Of a DNA stretch of 6,287 bases, positions 1 to 4,419 are shown piece after piece (the stretch's first letter is position 1; each line of letters begins with the position of its first letter). The stretch is from Chloroflexota bacterium (lineage in GTDB: Bacteria > Chloroflexota > Anaerolineae > Anaerolineales > DRMV01), in contig JAADEN010000146.1 in assembly GCA_013153375.1 (NCBI GenBank), positions 1 to 6,287 on the forward strand, written 5' to 3'. The notes under the pieces were generated by a model. That model searched no databases. It was not told where the DNA came from and saw only the letters and a list, made by a program, of their open reading frames with translations. The position numbers were made by a program, and so were the translations under genes.

Positions 1-614
1 CACGCAGGCTCCTCCGAAGCCGTGGCCTCGCCGCGCGGATAGACCACCACATGCCGCTGGGGGCCTTTGCCCTGGGACTTGGTCTCCACATCGCTACGGT
101 GGTGCAGGGTCACATGGATGACCCGCCGCTCGTGCGCGGGCATGGGCGGCAGGGGCACGGGGCGGCCCGTCTCCAGCGCGGTGCGGGCCGCGTCCTCGGC
201 CATTTGGCGCAGTTCCTCGGCCCGCCGGGTTTGTTCCACATCTTCGGTGATGATCAGGTTGACCCGCCGCCCCAGGCGGTGGCTGGCCATGAGTTGCACC
301 AGCAGGCGCAGGGCCTCCAGCCGGTCGGTGTGCTCCGCGGCGGTCAGCAGTTCCATGTCCGGGCCCCAGGCCAGCACCCGCACCTGCCCGTCGGGGCCTT
401 CCCGGCGGCCTTCGGTGAGCACCCGAAAAGAGAGGTCCAGGTTCAGCAGTTGGCGCAGCTGGTGCAGCAAATCCAGCACCACCCGCTCGGTGCGGGTCAG
501 ATTGGGCGCGGCGGCCGCGCCGCGGCGGTTTTTGGAGAGCGCGGCCTTGCGGGCGGCCTCACGGCCCACGCCGCGGCGTCGCCGACGGCCGCGCCAGGGA
601 TTGGTCTTGGTCAT
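1..614 (-). CDS. jag: Jag/KhpB-type RNA-binding protein (KH-like + R3H), 3' end beyond window
   Basis: Cytoplasmic RNA-binding protein of the Jag/KhpB (SpoIIIJ-associated) family, which in other bacteria binds RNA and influences cell division and envelope growth. I translated 204 codons by hand; the stop lies outside the window. Residues 1-37 are Arg/Ala-rich and basic, with no Jag_N domain. Residues about 45-155 align with the family KH region. Residues about 158-195 are a clear R3H domain: MPAHERRVIH has the R-x3-H signature at R163 and H167, followed by a GKGPQRHVVVYPRG strand. The KH GxxG loop is replaced by TAAEHTD (residues 91-97). The start at 614 has a GGGAGGGG ribosome-binding site a few bases upstream; an in-frame ATG at 629 would add five residues but would lose that site. 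The gene lies 43 nt after yidC, the usual family neighbour. The family call is secure from the R3H domain and synteny; RNA binding through the KH part is uncertain. Confidence 0.9.
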   Translation of the reverse strand, partial: MTKTNPWRGRRRRRGVGREAARKAALSKNRRGAAAAPNLTRTERVVLDLLHQLRQLLNLDLSFRVLTEGRREGPDGQVRVLAWGPDMELLTAAEHTDRLEALRLLVQLMASHRLGRRVNLIITEDVEQTRRAEELRQMAEDAARTALETGRPVPLPPMPAHERRVIHVTLHHRSDVETKSQGKGPQRHVVVYPRGEATASEEPA

Positions 615-642
615 GGGTTCCCCTCCCATGCACGGGGAACCC
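615..642 (-). promoter_or_regulatory. Hairpin overlapping the jag ribosome-binding site
   Basis: A perfect 9-bp inverted repeat (arms 615-623 and 634-642, 10-nt loop) lies in the yidC-jag gap. In the minus-strand mRNA the 3' arm is GGGGAACCC and touches the jag ATG directly, while the loop ends in GGGA. The Shine-Dalgarno stretch GGGAGGGG is therefore partly in the loop and partly in the stem. The yidC stop codon lies 15 nt before the 5' arm, close enough that a ribosome finishing yidC could disturb the stem. The inverted repeat is seen directly; translational coupling or gating is an inference. Confidence 0.6.
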
Positions 643-651
643 GGCCCAACC

Positions 652-668
652 GGCGGCTCAGCGCCGCC
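652..668 (-). other. Small GC hairpin spanning the yidC stop codon
   Basis: Arms 652-657 (GGCGGC) and 663-668 (GCCGCC) form a 6-bp GC stem with a 5-nt loop containing the yidC stop codon. There is no T-run, so it is not a convincing terminator. It could arise simply from Arg codons in a GC-rich gene. Confidence 0.3.
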
Positions 669-1422
669 AGAACTTCAGATCATCCCACGACAATTTGCCC
701 ATGAGCGCGTATTGCGCGATCATCACCAGGTTGCTGGTGAGGAAGTACAGGGCCAGGCCCGACTGGAAAGTGAGCGCGAAGTAGCCCAGCATCAAGGGCA
801 TGTACATCGTCATCATCTGGTTCATGGCCTGGGCCTGTTGGCCCTCGCCCGTGGAAGGCGTGGTCGTGGCCACGGCCTTGGACTGGATGTACGAGGTCAG
901 GGCCACCAGGATGGCCATGACCGGGATGCCAAAAGGCAGGCCGGGGATGTGCAGGCGTTCAGGATAGGCCAAATTCATCCACAAGAACTGACCGTTGATG
1001 GGGATGAGCCGGGACGGGTTGAGGGCCGGGTACAACAGCCGGGCCAGTTCCAACAGTTGGGCCGGGGTGTTCCCCAGGGCTAAAATCACGGCCTGATACA
1101 GGCCAAAGATGATGGGAATTTGCACCAGCATGGGCAAACACGACGCGAAGGGGTTGACGCCCAACTCGGAGTACAGTTTCATCTGCTCCTGAGCCAGGCG
1201 CTCCCGGTCGTTTTTGTATTTGCGCTGGATTTCCTTCCACTTGGGGTGCTCTTGCAACTTGCGCATGGCCTCGGCGCTCTTGGTCTGCTTGTGCATCAAA
1301 GGCGCCAGCAGCAAGCGCACCAGGATGGTGAACACGATGATGGCCACGCCGAAGTTGCCCACCAGGCTGTAAATCCAGAGCAGCAGGTTGAGCATGGGCT
1401 GCACAACAAGGGTCGTCCACAT
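658..1422 (-). CDS. yidC: Membrane protein insertase YidC (short, Gram-positive/Oxa1-like form)
   Basis: YidC/Oxa1/Alb3 insertase of 254 aa that inserts and folds proteins in the cytoplasmic membrane, alone or with SecYEG. An amphipathic N-terminal segment (residues 1-23) leads to a first membrane helix containing the conserved hydrophilic-groove arginine, R36 in FTILVRLLLAPL. A charged cytoplasmic helical hairpin follows (44-88), then the family motif NPFASCLPMLVQIPIIFGLYQ (90-110), a membrane segment at about 164-182, and the final helices around MPLMLGYFALTFQSGLALYF (208-227) and TSNL (229-232). There is no lipobox at the N-terminus and no large periplasmic domain. The C-terminal tail (about 242-254) is short and only mildly basic. 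The ATG at 1422 has a weak upstream GAGAG site. It sits 69 nt after the propeller lipoprotein and 43 nt before jag, in the classical rpmH-rnpA-yidD-yidC-jag order. Confidence 0.97.
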   Translation of the reverse strand: MWTTLVVQPMLNLLLWIYSLVGNFGVAIIVFTILVRLLLAPLMHKQTKSAEAMRKLQEHPKWKEIQRKYKNDRERLAQEQMKLYSELGVNPFASCLPMLVQIPIIFGLYQAVILALGNTPAQLLELARLLYPALNPSRLIPINGQFLWMNLAYPERLHIPGLPFGIPVMAILVALTSYIQSKAVATTTPSTGEGQQAQAMNQMMTMYMPLMLGYFALTFQSGLALYFLTSNLVMIAQYALMGKLSWDDLKFWRR

Positions 1423-1448
1423 AGGGCTCTCGTCCGTTCTACAGGGTG

Positions 1449-1482
1449 CCGCCGCGGTGGGGGAAGTCCTCCGGCGCGGCGG
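1449..1482 (-). other. GC hairpin in the gap before yidC
   Basis: Arms 1449-1456 (CCGCCGCG) and 1475-1482 (CGCGGCGG) form a perfect 8-bp stem with an 18-nt loop in the 69-nt gap between the lipoprotein gene and yidC. No U-run follows in the minus-strand transcript, so simple intrinsic termination is unlikely. It may be a pause, processing or stability element between the two cistrons, or chance in a GC-rich gap. The rest of the gap holds only a weak ribosome-binding site for yidC. Confidence 0.35.
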
Positions 1483-1491
1483 TGGGGCGGG

Positions 1492-2568
1492 TCATTTCTT
1501 CTGCGGCACGAAGGACCAAATCGGCTGGCCTTCGAAGTCCAGGGCCAGCAGCGGGTTGCCCGCGTCCGAAGGCGCGACGAGCAACCCCAGGTCGGGCACC
1601 ACCACGGGGCCGGCCTCGATGGTGGCTTCCTGGTGCACCTGCCGCTGCCAGCGCACCGCGCCGTTGGACGCGTTCAACGCCACCAGCAAACCGGCGCGGG
1701 TGGTGACGAACACGGTGTCGTCATGCACCGCGGGCGCGCCGATGACGCCGCCTTCGACCTGGGTCTGCCAGACGATGCCGCCGTCGTCCCGGCGCAGCGC
1801 GTACACATGGCCGTCCATGTCGCCCACCACCAGTTGGTCGTCGCCCAGGGGCACGGGGCTGTGCCACACCCACGCGGCCACGGGCGTCTGCCAGAGCACC
1901 GTGCCGTCCGCGGCCCGCACGGCCGCGACCTCGGTGGCCAGTTCGCCCACATAGAGCACGCCGTCGAGCAGCGTGGGCGCGGCCGGCAGCGCGCCTTCCA
2001 GGTTCACCCGCCATTGCTCCTGGCCGGTGGTCGCGTTCAGCGCGTACAGGTGATGGTCCAGCGAGGCCAGGTAGAGGGTATCGCCCTCGGGCACCGGAGG
2101 CGCCCACAGCGCGGCCTCCGCGGTGAAAGTCCAGCGGGGCGTGCCCTGGAGGGTGAGCGCGTACAGCGTGCCGTCGCCGTTGGGCGCGTAGATGCCCTGC
2201 TCGGTGGCCAGCACGGGGCCGATGTAGCGGTCCTGGGCCTCGGTGAAGGTCCACTTTTGGGCCCCCGTGGCCGGGTCGAGGCCGTAGAGCACATTGTCGT
2301 ACCCGCCCACGACCAGGGTCTGGCCGTCGGGGGTGAGTTGGGGCGCGGCGAAGAAAGTCTTTTTGCGATCCGGCTGCAGCGGGAAGGCCCAGTGGGCCAC
2401 GCCGGTCGCCTTGTCCACCGCGAAGACTTGCTGCTGATAGGCCACCCAGACGGTATCGGGCCCCACGGACACGCCGGGCCAACTGCCCGGCGCAATCCGG
2501 CTGCACCCGGCCACGACCAGGGCCAGCGCCACCAGGGTTCCTATCCATACACGACGAAAACGCATCAT
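1492..2568 (-). CDS. PQQ/BamB-like beta-propeller lipoprotein
   Basis: Predicted secreted lipoprotein of 358 aa. The N-terminus is a lipoprotein signal: MMRFRRVW, a hydrophobic stretch, then lipobox VVAGC with C22 as the lipidated residue and Ser at +2. The rest is a run of eight propeller repeats of the PQQ-like type (pattern LYALdaxTGxxxW). The conserved Trp residues are at 60, 106, 146, 186, 226, 267, 307 and 351, about 40 residues apart, which fits an eight-bladed propeller. Such propellers (BamB, quinoprotein dehydrogenase folds) serve as protein-interaction scaffolds or cofactor-binding enzymes; no catalytic or PQQ-binding set can be assigned here. Two adjacent ATGs (2568 and 2565) are possible starts, with GGAAGG upstream. 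It begins 24 nt after yidD and ends 69 nt before yidC, so it is probably co-transcribed with both. A role assisting YidC outside the membrane is an inference from position only. It is not a PQQ enzyme on present evidence. Confidence 0.9.
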   Translation of the reverse strand: MMRFRRVWIGTLVALALVVAGCSRIAPGSWPGVSVGPDTVWVAYQQQVFAVDKATGVAHWAFPLQPDRKKTFFAAPQLTPDGQTLVVGGYDNVLYGLDPATGAQKWTFTEAQDRYIGPVLATEQGIYAPNGDGTLYALTLQGTPRWTFTAEAALWAPPVPEGDTLYLASLDHHLYALNATTGQEQWRVNLEGALPAAPTLLDGVLYVGELATEVAAVRAADGTVLWQTPVAAWVWHSPVPLGDDQLVVGDMDGHVYALRRDDGGIVWQTQVEGGVIGAPAVHDDTVFVTTRAGLLVALNASNGAVRWQRQVHQEATIEAGPVVVPDLGLLVAPSDAGNPLLALDFEGQPIWSFVPQKK

Positions 2569-2592
2569 ACCCTTGCCTTCCTGGGCCGGGGG

Positions 2593-2919
2593 TCACGGCA
2601 CCGGGTCGTAGCCCCCGGGGTTGAACGGATTACAACGCAGCACCCGCCAGATCGCCAGCAGCCCGCCTTTGAGCGCGCCGTGCTTGTACACGGCCTCGTA
2701 GCCGTAATGCGAGCAGGTGGGGTAAAAACGGCAGGTGTTGGCCGGCATCAGCCGCGAAAAAGTCAACTGATAGGCCCGAATGAGCAACAGCAGCGCCCAG
2801 CGCGGCCAGTAGCGCGGGGTGCGCGGCAGCGCGGAGAGGGGCGACAAGGGCGGGTTCTCGGGCCGAAAGCCCCACGGAAAGGGCTGCTGCTCGTCGGAGT
2901 GCGTGCTTGGCGTGCTCAT
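2593..2919 (-). CDS. yidD: Membrane protein insertion efficiency factor YidD
   Basis: YidD/DUF37 family (108 aa), a small membrane-associated protein that improves YidC-dependent insertion in Escherichia coli. The core is unmistakable: LLLIRAYQLTFSRLMPANTCRFYPTCSHYGYEAVYKHG (44-81) followed by GLLAIWRVLRCNPFNPGGYDPVP (86-108), with the conserved cysteines C63, C69 and C96. An amphipathic/hydrophobic segment (about 41-56) would lie at the membrane. Residues 1-38 are a Pro/Ser-rich extension; most family members start near the hydrophobic segment and are about 70-85 aa long. The start at 2919 is favoured because its ATG overlaps the rnpA stop as ATGA with GGAG upstream, and no other ATG precedes the core. 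It is translationally coupled to rnpA and lies 24 nt before the lipoprotein gene. Confidence 0.96.
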   Translation of the reverse strand: MSTPSTHSDEQQPFPWGFRPENPPLSPLSALPRTPRYWPRWALLLLIRAYQLTFSRLMPANTCRFYPTCSHYGYEAVYKHGALKGGLLAIWRVLRCNPFNPGGYDPVP

Positions 2920-3293
2920 GGGGAACGCTCCGCGTGAGGCGCGGCCGAGTCCGCGGGCGACGCGAGCAGGTGCGCCCGGCGCAGCAGGTCATCCACCGCG
3001 GCCTCCAGGTCCGCGAAGGAGGCCGTGGCCGCGCGGCGTCGGGCGATCCACCACAGGTCGTAGCCGGGACGCAGCCGCGGCAGACGGACGCGCGCGATCT
3101 CGCGCAGCCGGCGTTTGACCTTGTTGCGCACCACGGCTTTGCCCACCGCGCGGCCCGCGGTCACGCCCACCCGCACCTGATCCAGGCCGTTGGGCGCGAC
3201 GCGCAAAACCAACAGCGGGTGCACATACACCCGCCCCTCGCGATGCAAGCGCCGAAAATCTCGCCCGCGGCGCAGACGATACGCGCGTTTCAC
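2916..3293 (-). CDS. rnpA: Ribonuclease P protein component (GTG start)
   Basis: Protein subunit of RNase P, which assists the RNA subunit in removing 5' leaders from precursor tRNAs in the cytoplasm. The 125-aa product opens with KRAYRLRRGRDFRRLHREGR, typical of the family. It carries the RNR signature AVGKAVVRNKVKRRLREI (residues 50-66), with the basic face R56, K58, K60, R61 and R62 that contacts the RNA. The central strand VRVGVTAGRAVGKAV fits the fold. The C-terminus beyond about residue 110 (ASPADSAAPHAERSP) is low-complexity and probably disordered. The start codon is GTG, chosen because it places the conserved KR-x-x-R-L-R at the N-terminus; the upstream site is weak. It follows rpmH by 30 nt and its stop overlaps the yidD start as ATGA. 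Confidence 0.96.
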   Translation of the reverse strand: MKRAYRLRRGRDFRRLHREGRVYVHPLLVLRVAPNGLDQVRVGVTAGRAVGKAVVRNKVKRRLREIARVRLPRLRPGYDLWWIARRRAATASFADLEAAVDDLLRRAHLLASPADSAAPHAERSP

Positions 3294-3323
3294 CGGCTTC
3301 GCTCACTCGACCGCCCACCCGAC

Positions 3324-3503
3324 TCAATGGCCTTTCCAGTTGATGCGCTTGACATGCTCGTTCATGCGCACCGTGAGCCGATGGCGGCCCTTGAGACGGC
3401 GGCGCTTGAGCACCTTGCGCCCGCCGCGGGTCGCCATGCGGGCCCGAAAGCCGTGCACCCGCAGGCGGCGCCGAATCTTGGGCTGATAGGTTCGTTTGGG
3501 CAT
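3324..3503 (-). CDS. rpmH: Large ribosomal subunit protein bL34, C-terminally extended
   Basis: Ribosomal protein L34 (59 aa), a basic protein of the large subunit. MPKRTYQPKIRRRLRVHGFRARM and ATRGGRKVLKRRRLKGRHRLTV are the family hallmark sequences and end at residue 45, where bL34 usually stops. Fourteen further residues follow (RMNEHVKRINWKGH). The start at 3503 matches the conserved N-terminus and has GGAGAG at 3512-3517, 8 nt upstream; the open frame continues upstream to 3593, but that part is leader sequence. It is the first gene behind the promoter at 3602-3630 and the structured leader, and leads into rnpA as in most bacteria. Confidence 0.97.
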   Translation of the reverse strand: MPKRTYQPKIRRRLRVHGFRARMATRGGRKVLKRRRLKGRHRLTVRMNEHVKRINWKGH

Positions 3504-3511
3504 GGTGTTCA

Positions 3512-3517
3512 CTCTCC
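3512..3517 (-). promoter_or_regulatory. Ribosome-binding site of rpmH
   Basis: GGAGAG on the minus strand, 8 nt before the ATG at 3503. It fixes the start at the conserved MPKRTYQP and lies outside the leader hairpin, so it is probably accessible. Confidence 0.7.
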
Positions 3518-3530
3518 GGCCACAAAGTTC

Positions 3531-3591
3531 GGGTTTGGAGATGCCAAAACGCGCCCCCGCGACATGACGCCGGGGCGCGGGCCCCAAACCC
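3531..3591 (-). promoter_or_regulatory. Long nested hairpin in the rpmH leader, possible attenuator
   Basis: The leader between the promoter and rpmH folds as one long imperfect hairpin. The outer stem is a perfect 8 bp (3531-3538 with 3584-3591). A 3-bp stem follows (3543-3545 with 3580-3582), then an 8-bp GC stem (3550-3557 with 3572-3579), a G-G mismatch, 3 bp (3559-3561 with 3568-3570) and a 6-nt loop (3562-3567). In the mRNA a UUUU run (3546-3549) directly follows the GC stem, so the inner hairpin alone resembles an intrinsic terminator; in the full structure the U's are a bulge. The predicted transcription start near 3595 puts the structure at the very 5' end. Possible roles are attenuation, autoregulation by L34 or 5'-end protection; none is proven. 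Confidence 0.6.
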
Positions 3592-3601
3592 AACCGGGCG
3601 G

Positions 3602-3630
3602 ATTATACATCAGGCCGGGCCAGCGGTCAA
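3602..3630 (-). promoter_or_regulatory. Sigma-70-type promoter of the rpmH operon
   Basis: On the minus strand, TTGACC (3630-3625) is separated by exactly 17 nt from a perfect TATAAT (3607-3602). This is a near-consensus housekeeping promoter, as expected for a ribosomal protein operon. Transcription should start around 3594-3596, giving a leader of about 90 nt before rpmH. No second strong promoter was seen further down the operon. Confidence 0.88.
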
Positions 3631-3641
3631 ATCCAGCGCCG

Positions 3642-3663
3642 CGGGCGCGCAACGCCGCGCCCG
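3642..3663 (-). terminator. GC hairpin after the nitroreductase gene, possible terminator
   Basis: A perfect 8-bp stem (3642-3649 with 3656-3663, 6-nt loop) starts 8 nt after the nitroreductase stop and ends 11 nt before the -35 box of the rpmH promoter. The position suits a terminator separating the two units. No T-run follows it on the minus strand, so it is not a canonical intrinsic terminator and may act only partially or with Rho. Confidence 0.45.
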
Positions 3664-3671
3664 TGAGCGGT

Positions 3672-4265
3672 TCAGTCCGTTGCGAAGGGCGGCGCGAGGC
3701 CCCAGCCGCCCCAGCCCACGAAGGCCGCGTAGGGCTTGCGCTCGCGTTGGGCCGGGGTCGGTTCGGCCTCGGGCGCGGGATACCCCAGCGCGATCACCGT
3801 CCAGGGGCGATATTGAGGCGGAATGTCGAACGCGGCCCGGGCCGCGTCGGCGTCGAAACCGGCGATGAAGCGGGTCGCCAACCCCTCGGCCACGGCCTGC
3901 AAGGCCAGAAAGCCGCTGGCCAGGCCCAGATCGTGCTCCGCGTAGCGGTTGGGCCCGCGGGCGTCTTCCTTTTGGGCGCTGCTCAAGAGCAGCACGGGCG
4001 CGGTCCGCGCCCAGCCGCGGTTGTACGCGCTCAGCGTGGACAGGAGCCGTTCATAGGCCGGCTGCCCCCGGCGGGCGACCAGAAAATACCACGGCTGCCG
4101 GTTGTACGAGGATGGCGCCCAACGCGCGGCCTCCAGCACCCGCTGGAGCACCTCCACGGGCACCTCACGGTCCGCGAAGCGCGTGGGGCTGTAGCGGGCC
4201 GCGATGAGCGGATGGACCCGCGCTTGGACGGGGTTGATCGGAGCCTGCCGCGCCGAAGAAGACAT
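3672..4265 (-). CDS. Nitroreductase-family FMN-dependent oxidoreductase
   Basis: Predicted cytoplasmic flavoprotein (197 aa) of the nitroreductase superfamily, which uses NAD(P)H and bound FMN to reduce nitro-compounds, quinones or other acceptors. The N-terminal family motif HPLIAARYSPTRF (18-30) supplies the FMN-phosphate-binding basic residues. EAARWAPSSYNRQPWYFLV (45-63) is the conserved FMN/dimer motif. AEHDLGLASGFLALQAVAEGL (109-129) is the central helix, PPQYRPWTVIALGYP (149-163) the C-terminal strand and G-Y-P turn, and RERKPY (174-179) the usual basic end. The start at 4265 is chosen for its strong GGAGGT site; an in-frame GTG at 4307 would add 14 residues but would include the palindromic region. 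The substrate cannot be told from sequence. It is transcribed toward the rpmH promoter but appears to be its own unit. Confidence 0.92.
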   Translation of the reverse strand: MSSSARQAPINPVQARVHPLIAARYSPTRFADREVPVEVLQRVLEAARWAPSSYNRQPWYFLVARRGQPAYERLLSTLSAYNRGWARTAPVLLLSSAQKEDARGPNRYAEHDLGLASGFLALQAVAEGLATRFIAGFDADAARAAFDIPPQYRPWTVIALGYPAPEAEPTPAQRERKPYAAFVGWGGWGLAPPFATD

Positions 4266-4270
4266 CCCAA

Positions 4271-4276
4271 ACCTCC
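4271..4276 (-). promoter_or_regulatory. Ribosome-binding site deciding the nitroreductase start
   Basis: GGAGGT on the minus strand, 5 nt before the ATG at 4265. It favours this start over the in-frame GTG at 4307, which has no comparable site. Confidence 0.75.
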
Positions 4277-4278
4277 AG

Positions 4279-4291
4279 TCAAATGATTTGA
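4279..4291. promoter_or_regulatory. 13-bp AT-rich palindrome, candidate operator of the nitroreductase
   Basis: TCAAAT-G-ATTTGA is a perfect inverted repeat with a single central base. It lies between the candidate -10 box (4296-4301) and the ribosome-binding site (4271-4276) of the nitroreductase gene, where transcription should begin. Its AT-rich sequence stands out from the GC-rich surroundings. The size and position suit a dimeric repressor such as those of the MarR or TetR type that often control nitroreductases; the regulator is not in the window. Confidence 0.45.
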
Positions 4292-4295
4292 TTAA

Positions 4296-4301
4296 ATTGT
4301 A
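4296..4301 (-). promoter_or_regulatory. Candidate -10 box of the nitroreductase promoter
   Basis: TACAAT on the minus strand, one base from consensus, about 31 nt upstream of the start codon. No recognisable -35 box occurs 16-18 nt upstream, so the promoter is weak or activator-dependent if real. Confidence 0.35.
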
Positions 4302-4321
4302 CCGCACCCGCGCGGCAGGGA

Positions 4322-4337
4322 GCGCGCGGCCGCGCGC
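4322..4337. repeat. 16-bp perfect GC palindrome
   Basis: Arms 4322-4329 and 4330-4337 form an uninterrupted GC-only palindrome in the divergent intergenic region. It covers the place where a -35 box for the plus-strand TATAAT would be expected. It may be a protein-binding site, or a chance product of alternating G and C. Confidence 0.4.
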
Positions 4338-4370
4338 CGCGGCATGGGTTATAATGCAAGGGCGCCGCGG
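4334..4370. repeat. 9-bp direct repeat flanking the plus-strand -10 box
   Basis: GCGCCGCGG occurs at 4334-4342 and again at 4362-4370, 28 bp apart, one copy on each side of TATAAT at 4350-4355. The first copy overlaps the 16-bp palindrome. The arrangement could mark paired regulator sites; chance in GC-rich DNA is possible. Confidence 0.35.
4350..4355 (+). promoter_or_regulatory. Candidate -10 box for the plus-strand cluster
   Basis: A perfect TATAAT lies 65 nt upstream of the first plus-strand gene, with a predicted transcription start near 4362. The expected -35 position is GC-only and unlike TTGACA, and there is no TG extension directly upstream. The remaining leader (about 4362-4406) shows no obvious structure. 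Confidence 0.45.
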
Positions 4371-4406
4371 ATTGCACCACCATCAAGGTTCCGGCACGGG
4401 CCCGAT

Positions 4407-4412
4407 AGGAGG
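4407..4412 (+). promoter_or_regulatory. Ribosome-binding site deciding the start of the 4420 gene
   Basis: AGGAGG, 7 nt before the ATG at 4420. It rules out earlier in-frame starts that would run back over the intergenic region into the nitroreductase gene. Confidence 0.8.
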
Positions 4413-4419
4413 TTGGGTT

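Noticed and set aside
51..1083. Long plus-strand open frames opposite jag and yidC
   Set aside because: They lie antisense to genes with R3H and YidC signatures and have shadow-like Arg/Ser/Gly/His-rich composition.
1120..2937. A 605-codon open frame on the plus strand across yidC, the lipoprotein gene and yidD
   Set aside because: It is antisense to three genes with clear family signatures, is rich in His/Gln/Arg/Gly as expected of reverse-frame GC-rich DNA, and shows no recognisable domain.
2989..3525. A 178-codon minus-strand frame overlapping rnpA and rpmH, reminiscent of rnpA/rpmH overlaps in some thermophiles
   Set aside because: Its product has no RnpA or other family motif; the true rnpA and rpmH are complete in other frames and do not overlap each other.
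3603..3611. TTATACATC as a DnaA box next to rpmH
   Set aside because: It matches the DnaA box at only seven of nine positions, is single, and is explained by the overlapping -10 box of the rpmH promoter.
2907..4286. A 459-codon open frame on the plus strand across rnpA, rpmH, the leader and the nitroreductase
   Set aside because: It crosses a strong promoter and four well-supported minus-strand features, has low-complexity composition and no recognisable family.
4266..4307. Earlier GTG start for the nitroreductase adding 14 residues
   Set aside because: The added residues cover the palindrome and ribosome-binding site, are not family-like, and the ATG at 4265 has a strong GGAGGT.
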